Source: Mycolicibacterium neworleansense
Lineage (GTDB): Bacteria; Actinomycetota; Actinomycetes; Mycobacteriales; Mycobacteriaceae
Direction of reading: 5' to 3'
DNA length: 64,000 nucleotides
NCBI RefSeq assembly: GCF_001245615.1
Contig: NZ_CWKH01000003.1
Location: 434,001-498,000 of the forward strand
Shown: positions 58,715-64,000 of the stretch, in pieces
How positions within the stretch are numbered: the stretch's first letter is position 1
Layout of the letters: each line of letters opens with the position of its first letter
Notes under the pieces: generated by a model
The model's input: only the letters and a program-made list of their open reading frames with translations
What the model was told of the DNA's origin: nothing
Database searches by the model: none
Program-made: the position numbers and the translations under genes

Positions 58715-59404
58715 TCAGCCGCGTAACGCCGAAACCGTTTTCACCAGCAGTTCACCGGTGAACGCCGGGTCGAGCGCGGGATCGGGCGATCCGGGATCGG
58801 TGACGACGGTGATGAACAGGTGGTACCGGCCGGCGTCCGAGTTCAGATCGGCGGTGAACGTGTCGGCGTGGGACCGGGTTTCGGTCCCGCCTTCGACGGT
58901 GGTGGTCACCGCGGTGGACATACCCGCGGTCACCGCGCCTTCGATCGTCGGGGCCGGTACCGGGGTCACGGTCCCGACGGAGTGCCCGCCCGACACCCTC
59001 CATTGGTCACACGCCGTGTCTGGGCCGGGTTCGGCGGGCGCGTCCGCGAGCTTCGCGAAAGCGGCGTACACGATGCCGCCGGGTCCCGATGCCGACCAGC
59101 CCCGGGCGGGTTCGGTTTCGGGGGCGGCCGACACCGCACACTGCGCGGGCTCGGCCGTCCAGTCCGGTCCGAACCCCCACAGTGATACCGGGGTCGCGCG
59201 GGGGTCGATGTCCACCACCTCGTAACCGGCCGGCAGATCGTGGCTCACCCGGTCGATACGGGCCGGGTTGAGCGCTCCGGCATTGCCGGTGGGCACCGGG
59301 CCGGACGGGCCGGGCGCCGGTTCCGGTGCCGGCCGCGGACCGCAGGCCACCATGCAGGCCAGGGCGCACACGGGCAGGGCCGCCGCAACGGCGTAAACGC
59401 GCAC
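58715..59404 (-). CDS. DUF5642-like lipoprotein, paralogue
   Basis: The 229-residue protein is read from GTG 59404, so that the signal peptide (VRVYAVAAALPVCALACMVAC) begins at once; an upstream GTG would add 20 non-hydrophobic residues. The lipobox is CMVAC. The mature domain starts after a Pro-rich linker (GPRPAPEPAPGPSGPVPTG) and contains DLPAGYEVVDIDPRATPVSLWGFG, AQCAVSA and TACDQWRVSG. It has the same layout as the neighbouring lipoprotein. Function is unknown. Confidence 0.78.
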   Translation of the reverse strand: MRVYAVAAALPVCALACMVACGPRPAPEPAPGPSGPVPTGNAGALNPARIDRVSHDLPAGYEVVDIDPRATPVSLWGFGPDWTAEPAQCAVSAAPETEPARGWSASGPGGIVYAAFAKLADAPAEPGPDTACDQWRVSGGHSVGTVTPVPAPTIEGAVTAGMSTAVTTTVEGGTETRSHADTFTADLNSDAGRYHLFITVVTDPGSPDPALDPAFTGELLVKTVSALRG

Positions 59405-59585
59405 GGCGTTTTGATACCACAGCCCAGGTTTGCTGTCGAGGACGGCCGCAGCGCGGCTTGTCAACTCGTTTTTGGTGCCCGCCGAGTGGCCGACGCCACG
59501 ACAAGTGTTGCGATACAGCGGAATTTAATCGTCGCCGGACGGGTTGGCATGAACAGGAAGTCCGAGACGACGAGGAGCAGGTCAG

Positions 59586-59837
59586 GTGTACGGATTGGCG
59601 GGGGCGGTATTGACCGGCGGCGCGCTGTCGGCGCTCGCGCTGGGGTTCCCCGCCGCGACCGCGGCCGCGCCCTCGGGTGTCGACTCAGCGCAGGACACCG
59701 CCGACGAACTGCAGCGCCAGGGCTTCGACGTCGTGATCTACAAGGCCGGAACGGCTCCGCTGGATCGGTGCACCGTCTCGTCGGTGCGCCCGGCGCAGAT
59801 TCTCGAGCAGACGGTCTACCTGTCGGCGAATTGCTGA
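59586..59837 (+). CDS. Small secreted protein, 83 aa
   Basis: GTG 59586 begins a signal peptide (YGLAGAVLTGGALSALALGF, ending ATAAA). The mature part of about 55 residues contains DTADELQRQGFDVVIYKAGTAPLDRCTV and a final Cys (LSANC), so one disulphide is possible. This is a frequent mycobacterial family of small exported proteins with no known role. It is divergent from the lipoprotein gene. Confidence 0.78.
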   Translation: MYGLAGAVLTGGALSALALGFPAATAAAPSGVDSAQDTADELQRQGFDVVIYKAGTAPLDRCTVSSVRPAQILEQTVYLSANC

Positions 59838-59986
59838 GGGGCGCCCGAGCGGTCCGGGCCTGAACATTTCACTGTGCAAAAGTCTTCGTGGCCGGACTGC
59901 GGCTTCTGCCAGCTAACACCCAGGAAAGCGTTTATCGTGCAAATCAGTTGCGCCTCACCGGGGGCGTCCAACCGATTAGGAGACCG

Positions 59987-60697
59987 ATGACCACCTCAAT
60001 GAGGGCGGGCGGAATCGTCATCGCAGCCGTCGCACTCGGGGTCTCGTTGGCCGGGTGCGGCGGCAAGACCGTAACCGGCACCGCGACCGAGGCGACCAGC
60101 GCCACCGGGACCAGCGAAGCCAGCAGAGAACCGACCAAGACCAAGGCCGACGAAACGGGTACCCCCGCCGCGGGACACCAGTACACGATCGTCGATTACA
60201 TCCGCGACAACAAAATCACCGAAACGCCGGTCCATCGCGGCGATCCGGGCACACCCCAACTGGACCTGCCGATCCCCGAAGGCTGGGAGGACGCCACCTC
60301 GTCTGCCCCCGAATGGGCTTGGGGCGCAATCGTATCCACTGATCCGGCGTTCGCCGCGGATCCGCCGTCGATCATCGCGCTGATGTCGAAGCTGACCGGT
60401 GACGTGGATCCGGCCAAGATCTTGGAGTATGCCCCGAACGAGATCAGGAACCTGCCGGGCTACGAGAACCAGGGCGACGGGTCGGCGGGCGAACTGAGCG
60501 GATTCGACGCGTATCAGATCGGCGGCACGTACGTGAAGGACGGCGCCACCCGCCTGATCGCTCAGAAGACCGTGGTGATCCCGGCCGCCGACGGACTGTT
60601 TGTGTTGCAGTTCAACGCCGACGGCACCGAGGATCAGATGGGTCCGCTGATGGACGCGACCACAGCCATCGACGAGCAGACCGTCATCACGCCGTAG
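59987..60697 (+). CDS. LpqN/LpqT-family lipoprotein
   Basis: The 236-residue protein starts at ATG 59987 after AGGAGA. The lipobox is VSLAGC, followed by a Thr/Ser/Ala linker, then the LpqN-type domain (TPQLDLPIPEGWEDATSSAPEWAWGAIVSTDPAF is read in parts: PQLDLPIPEGWED and WAWGAIVSTDPAF; PNEIRNLPGY; GTYVKDGATRLIAQKTVVIP). It is the paralogue of LpqT at 32122-32766. LpqN in M. tuberculosis interacts with host and cell-envelope proteins; the role here is unknown. It overlaps the aroE-like gene end by 11 bp on the opposite strand. Confidence 0.85.
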   Translation: MTTSMRAGGIVIAAVALGVSLAGCGGKTVTGTATEATSATGTSEASREPTKTKADETGTPAAGHQYTIVDYIRDNKITETPVHRGDPGTPQLDLPIPEGWEDATSSAPEWAWGAIVSTDPAFAADPPSIIALMSKLTGDVDPAKILEYAPNEIRNLPGYENQGDGSAGELSGFDAYQIGGTYVKDGATRLIAQKTVVIPAADGLFVLQFNADGTEDQMGPLMDATTAIDEQTVITP

Positions 60698-61550
60698 CCG
60701 ACTGCCGGGAGAAGGCCGACGCCGCTGCCACCTGCTCGGGCGTCGGCCGCACTCCGGTGTAGCGCTCGAACTGCTCGGCGGCCTGCAGCGCGATCACCTC
60801 GGCGCCGGTGATGACCGGCAGGCCCGCCGCCCTGGCCGCGGTGATCAGCGGGGTTTCGGCCGGCATCGCCACGACATCGACGACCGCTGCGGCCGCCTCG
60901 ATGGTGGCCGGTTCGAATGCACTGCGGTGTTCGTCGGGCCCACCGGCCATCCCGATCGGGGTGACGTTGACCAGGAGCGGCGCCGTCAGCGTGCCGACCT
61001 CGGGTGCGTAGTCGTAGCCGAGGGCCTCGGCCAGCGCACCCCCGGTTTCGGGGTTGCGTGCGACGACGGTTCCCTTGCGAAAGCCTTTGTCGCGCAGGGC
61101 CGCCCCTACCGCCTTGGCCATACCACCGCTGCCCTGCAGCAGCACCGCGTCGCCCGGATCCAACCGCTCGATGAGTGCTTGCACGGCGAGGTAGTCGGTG
61201 TTGGAGGCGACGAGATGACCGCCGGGCACCGACAGGTCGTTGACGATCGTGTTGACCGCATCGATCGCCAGCGCCGACGGTTCGATCTCGTCGACGAGGG
61301 CCATGACGTCCTTCTTGAACGGCATCGACACCGAGCAACCACGGATCCCCAGCGCCCGCACACCGCCGATGGCCGCGGCGATATCGGTTGTGGTGAAAGC
61401 CTTGTAGAGATAGTCCAGGCCGAGCTCGTCGTAGAGATAGTTGTGGAACCGGGTGCCGATGTTGCTGGGCCGGGCCGCCAGCGAGATGCACACCCGGGTG
61501 TCCTTGTTCAATGGTGGCCTTCGGCCACTGGCGGTCAGCGGCGGCGTCAC
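60687..61550 (-). CDS. Shikimate dehydrogenase-like oxidoreductase
   Basis: This 287-residue protein has the AroE fold, starting at GTG 61550. It has CSVSMPFKKDVMAL in place of the usual NVTxPxK (the catalytic Lys is kept) and SNTDYLAVQALIE (Asp kept, usual Gly lost). The nucleotide loop is LLQGSGGMAKAVGAAL. Because of these changes it is probably a paralogue acting on a quinate- or shikimate-like substrate rather than the pathway enzyme. It overlaps the acetyltransferase gene by 4 bp (GTGA). Confidence 0.85.
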   Translation of the reverse strand: MTPPLTASGRRPPLNKDTRVCISLAARPSNIGTRFHNYLYDELGLDYLYKAFTTTDIAAAIGGVRALGIRGCSVSMPFKKDVMALVDEIEPSALAIDAVNTIVNDLSVPGGHLVASNTDYLAVQALIERLDPGDAVLLQGSGGMAKAVGAALRDKGFRKGTVVARNPETGGALAEALGYDYAPEVGTLTAPLLVNVTPIGMAGGPDEHRSAFEPATIEAAAAVVDVVAMPAETPLITAARAAGLPVITGAEVIALQAAEQFERYTGVRPTPEQVAAASAFSRQSATA

Positions 61551-62548
61551 TGGCTCACTGCCCGGATCACCTGACGCGTCACGTCGTTGATCTTCGCCGC
61601 CAACTCCGGGTCCAGGCGCAGCGTTTCGACGGCGGGCACCGGGACGTCGGTGAGCACCACACCCAGATCCTCTCGTTCCCACACCGCCCCGAGCCGGTCC
61701 AGGATGCGACGCATGGCGTAGTTGTCGCTCAGTACCCGCGCGGTAAAGCGTTGAATGCCAAGGTAGTCCGCTGACACCACCAGGGCGTCCATCAGGAAGG
61801 TGCCGATCCCGCGACCTTGGTAGTCGTCGCCGACGGTGAACGCCACCTCGGCCGTCGTCGCGTCGTGCCCTTCGCGGACCACACGAGCATCGGCGACAAC
61901 GGGCCCCAGGGCGCCCTCGGTCATCACCCAGACGAAATGATCGGCGTAGTCGACCTCGAACAGATACTCCAGCAGGGCCTTGGTGGGCTTGCGCACGGAT
62001 TGGAAACGGCGGTAGAGGGTTTCGCTGGAGAACTCGACGGGGCCGTTCAGCGTGCGCTCGACGTCACCCGGCAGAACCGGTCGCAGATAAAACCAGTCAC
62101 CGTTGCGCACCTGCACGGGGATGGGCGTGATGAATCCGGCCAGCCGCTGACGCGCGATGCGCACCAGGCGGTCGAACATCCCGGGCAGGTGCAGGATGAC
62201 CTCGAACGCCTCGCGGTCGCCCACCCAGCCCGTCACCGGATCGAGGGCGGTCACCGTGGCGGTGCGCGACGCGTCGCGCAACAGCGCGATCTCCCCGATG
62301 ATCAGGCCAGGTTCCAGCTCGGCGACCACGGCCTGGCCGTCGGGCCCGTCATGGACCACCTGGGTGCGTCCCGAGGCGATCAACATGAACGTCAGGGCCG
62401 GATCACCCTGCCGGATCAGCACCTGCCCGGCCGGGGCCGACAGCGGCCGCAGCACGGTGGTCAACGGCTCCAGCACCGAAGGCCGGCATCCGGCGAAGAA
62501 CTCCAGCGCCGCCAGGTCGGCGGCGCTGATCTCGGTCAGATCGGCCAC
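61547..62548 (-). CDS. pat: cAMP-dependent protein lysine acetyltransferase (Pat)
   Basis: This 333-residue protein joins an N-terminal cyclic nucleotide-binding domain (VLIRQGDPALTFMLIASGR and the cAMP pocket GEIALLRDASRTATV) to a C-terminal GNAT domain (acetyl-CoA loop DDYQGRGIGTFLMDAL). It corresponds to Rv0998/MSMEG_5458, which acetylates acyl-CoA synthetases and so controls propionate and acetate use. A propionyl-CoA synthetase gene about 60 kb away in this window is a possible target. It is coupled to the aroE-like gene. Confidence 0.94.
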   Translation of the reverse strand: MADLTEISAADLAALEFFAGCRPSVLEPLTTVLRPLSAPAGQVLIRQGDPALTFMLIASGRTQVVHDGPDGQAVVAELEPGLIIGEIALLRDASRTATVTALDPVTGWVGDREAFEVILHLPGMFDRLVRIARQRLAGFITPIPVQVRNGDWFYLRPVLPGDVERTLNGPVEFSSETLYRRFQSVRKPTKALLEYLFEVDYADHFVWVMTEGALGPVVADARVVREGHDATTAEVAFTVGDDYQGRGIGTFLMDALVVSADYLGIQRFTARVLSDNYAMRRILDRLGAVWEREDLGVVLTDVPVPAVETLRLDPELAAKINDVTRQVIRAVSQ

Positions 62549-62580
62549 GGTCCCAGGCTACGGGGCCGTCGCGGACTGAG

Positions 62581-63366
62581 TCAGGGCTTGGCGAATCCGG
62601 CCTTGGCCAGCGCCTTTTGGCCGGCCTCACCGATCACCAGGTCGACGAAGCGGTGCGCCAGTTCGGCGTGCCGGGACTCCTTGAGCACGGCGGCGGGGTA
62701 GGTGTTGACGGCCTGGGCCGCCTCGGGGAAGGCGACGCTGGTGACCTTGTCCCCGGCTCCGGCGGCATCGGTGACATAGACCAGGCCGGCGTCGGCTTGT
62801 CCGCTGGTCACCTTGCCCAGCACGTCGGTGACCGAGGTCTCTTCACTCACCGGGGACAGCGTCACCCCGGTGGCCTTCTCGACCTTCGCGGTGGCACCGC
62901 CGCAGGGAACCGGCGGGGCGCACACCACCACGCTGGTACCGGGCTTGGCCAGGTCGGCAAAAGTTTTGATGCCCTTGGGATTCCCGGGTGCGACGGCGAT
63001 GGTCAAGGTATTGGTGGCGAAGTTCACCGGGCCGCCCTCGACCAGGTCGGCGGCCACCGCCTTGTCCATGTTCCGGGTATCGGCCGAGGCGAACACGTCG
63101 GCGTCGGCGCCCTGGGTGAGCTGGGTGACAAGGTCGGAGGATCCGGCGAACGAGAACTCCACGGAGCTGCCGGGGTTGTCGGTCTCGAACTGCTCGCCGA
63201 TCTCGGTGAACGCCGACTTCAGCGAGGCCGCGGCGAACACTGTGATCGAGCCTCCCCCGGCGGCACTCGACGGTCCCGACGCATTCTCGGTCGCGCTGCA
63301 GCCACTGATCAGGGCGGTCGCCCCCACGGCGCTGAGCGCCACTGCGAACATCCGGGCTCGGTTCAC
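62581..63366 (-). CDS. modA: Molybdate ABC transporter substrate-binding lipoprotein
   Basis: The 261-residue protein starts at GTG 63366 (AAAGGA upstream). The lipobox is ALISGC. The mature part has the ModA pattern: ITVFAAASLKSAFTEIGEQFE, FSFAGSSDLVTQLTQGADADVFASAD, then NTLTIAVAPGNPKGI and DAGLVYVTDA. It binds molybdate or tungstate outside the membrane and passes it to ModB/ModC, which are not in this window. It overlaps the upstream regulator by 4 bp (GTGA). Confidence 0.93.
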   Translation of the reverse strand: MNRARMFAVALSAVGATALISGCSATENASGPSSAAGGGSITVFAAASLKSAFTEIGEQFETDNPGSSVEFSFAGSSDLVTQLTQGADADVFASADTRNMDKAVAADLVEGGPVNFATNTLTIAVAPGNPKGIKTFADLAKPGTSVVVCAPPVPCGGATAKVEKATGVTLSPVSEETSVTDVLGKVTSGQADAGLVYVTDAAGAGDKVTSVAFPEAAQAVNTYPAAVLKESRHAELAHRFVDLVIGEAGQKALAKAGFAKP

Positions 63367-63770
63367 GATGGTCCTTTCGGGGTTTCCACGATCACTGTCG
63401 TGGCCTTGACCACCGCGACGGCCACACTGCCGGGGGCGAGGCCGAGATCGCGCACTGATTGACTGCTCATCAGCGACACCACGGTGAAGGGGCCGCACTG
63501 CATTTCCACCTGGGCCATCACCCCGTCAGCGATGACGTCGGTGACCAGGCCGACGAACCGGTTTCGCGCCGAGCTGCCGATGCCGAGCGGATCCTTGGGC
63601 GCCGCAGCGGCATTGGCGCGGGCGAACGCCGCCAGCGCGGCTCCGTCGATCACCTTGCGGCCGGAGCCGTCGAGATGGGCCGGCAGCGACCCGTCGTCGA
63701 TCCAGCGACGCACCGTGTCGTCACTGACGCCGAGCAGTTCGGCCGCCTCGCGGACCCGGATGTCTGGCAC
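63363..63770 (-). CDS. Helix-turn-helix plus TOBE (molybdate-binding) regulator
   Basis: The 135-residue protein has an N-terminal excisionase/MerR-like HTH (IRVREAAELLGVSDDTVRRWIDDGSLPA) and a C-terminal TOBE/Mop domain (ARNRFVGLVTDVIADGVMAQVEMQCGPFTVVSLMSSQSVRDLGLAPGS region, then VAVVKATTVIVE). The combination suits a molybdate-responsive regulator or a molybdopterin-binding protein. GTG 63770 is used; an in-frame ATG at 63794 is possible. Its gene is coupled to modA, which it probably controls. Confidence 0.85.
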   Translation of the reverse strand: MPDIRVREAAELLGVSDDTVRRWIDDGSLPAHLDGSGRKVIDGAALAAFARANAAAAPKDPLGIGSSARNRFVGLVTDVIADGVMAQVEMQCGPFTVVSLMSSQSVRDLGLAPGSVAVAVVKATTVIVETPKGPS

Positions 63771-63898
63771 CGCGACAGCGTATCGGCACTCCATCGGCCC
63801 AACAACCGCAAATACCGGGGAATGGCCTTGTTTGATCCGCAGGTGCGGAACCCGCTCGCGCCACACTGCCCCCCTTGAGCGCGCCGGAGCTCCCCCGC

Positions 63899-64000
63899 TT
63901 ACCCGCCGAACTGGACGGCGGCCAGCTCGAGGGCCTTGCCCTCCAGCCGCTGGCCCAGATAGATCTCGGCCTGCATGAGCCGCTCGCAGTGCCACCGAAT
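63899..64000 (-). CDS. C-terminal fragment of an unidentified protein
   Basis: An open frame enters from the right edge and ends at TAA 63899-63901 after 33 codons. The visible peptide contains MQAEIYLGQRLEG and ends ELAAVQFGG. It is a plausible protein end, with an amphipathic helix, but too short to assign. A 128-bp gap separates it from the TOBE-domain regulator. Confidence 0.45.
   Translation of the reverse strand: MRWHCERLMQAEIYLGQRLEGKALELAAVQFGG

Noticed and set aside
60905..60930. GGTTCGAATGC as a tRNA T-arm
   Set aside because: There is no matching acceptor, D or anticodon arm around it; it lies within the aroE-like coding region.

Overview
The window is high-GC actinobacterial DNA and looks like a rapidly growing Mycobacterium (Mycolicibacterium). 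Codon use is strongly GC3-biased and GTG/TTG starts are common. Lipoproteins of the Lpq type, an RpfB, an NmtR/CtpJ pair and an MPT63-like antigen are present. The order of the core genes is the mirror image of the M. tuberculosis Rv0998-Rv1026 block as I remember it: ppx2, DUF501, ftsB-like, eno, lpqU, mazG, mfd, tetR, tRNA-Gln, glmU, prs, lpqT, rplY, pth, fadD/pks16, ispE, ksgA, rpfB, tatD, metG, pabB, rsmI, pmt, arcA, alkB, a lipoprotein, pat. No rRNA, CRISPR array, prophage or classical insertion sequence was seen.

Region 1 (1-9.8 kb) is accessory. It holds an SRPBCC/SDR pair, a propionyl-CoA synthetase-like enzyme, and a metal cluster made of a CtpJ-type P1B-4 ATPase, its NmtR-like sensor, an unlisted 32-residue Cys-rich peptide and a frameshifted ZIP transporter. 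These are followed by a tightly coupled operon of a second Lgt-like protein, a Pro-rich membrane protein and a radical SAM enzyme that resembles archaeal tetraether synthase. Region 2 (10-28.9 kb) runs from an MPT63-like secreted protein through ppx2-eno-lpqU. It is interrupted by an EfeUOB iron importer operon and a beta-lactamase-fold protein, then continues with mazG, a secreted decapeptide-repeat protein, mfd, a second LysA-like decarboxylase, and an SRPBCC/ArsR pair with twin palindromic operators.

Region 3 (29-45.9 kb) is mostly conserved housekeeping: tRNA-Gln, glmU, prs, rplY, pth, ispE, ksgA, rpfB, tatD. Local additions are arsC, a metallophosphoesterase, an Fe-S reductase under a perfect 12-bp palindrome, small secreted proteins, and a soluble Ser/Thr kinase. 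Region 4 (45.9-64 kb) contains metG, gdhA and an ECF41-type sigma factor coupled to an FAD oxidoreductase with a matching promoter. It then has pabB, rsmI, pmt, and a DUF559/AbiEi-like gene bracketed by 23-bp direct repeats that form stem-loops. After that come arcA and soxR around a SoxR-like box, alkB behind a LexA-like box, several lipoproteins, and aroE-like plus cAMP-responsive acetyltransferase genes. A molybdate-binding protein with a TOBE-domain regulator, and the tail of an unidentified gene, close the window.

Many operons use 4-bp ATGA/GTGA overlaps, so translational coupling is the rule. Functions are assigned from protein sequence motifs read by eye; no database search was run. 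Comparisons with M. tuberculosis are from memory.
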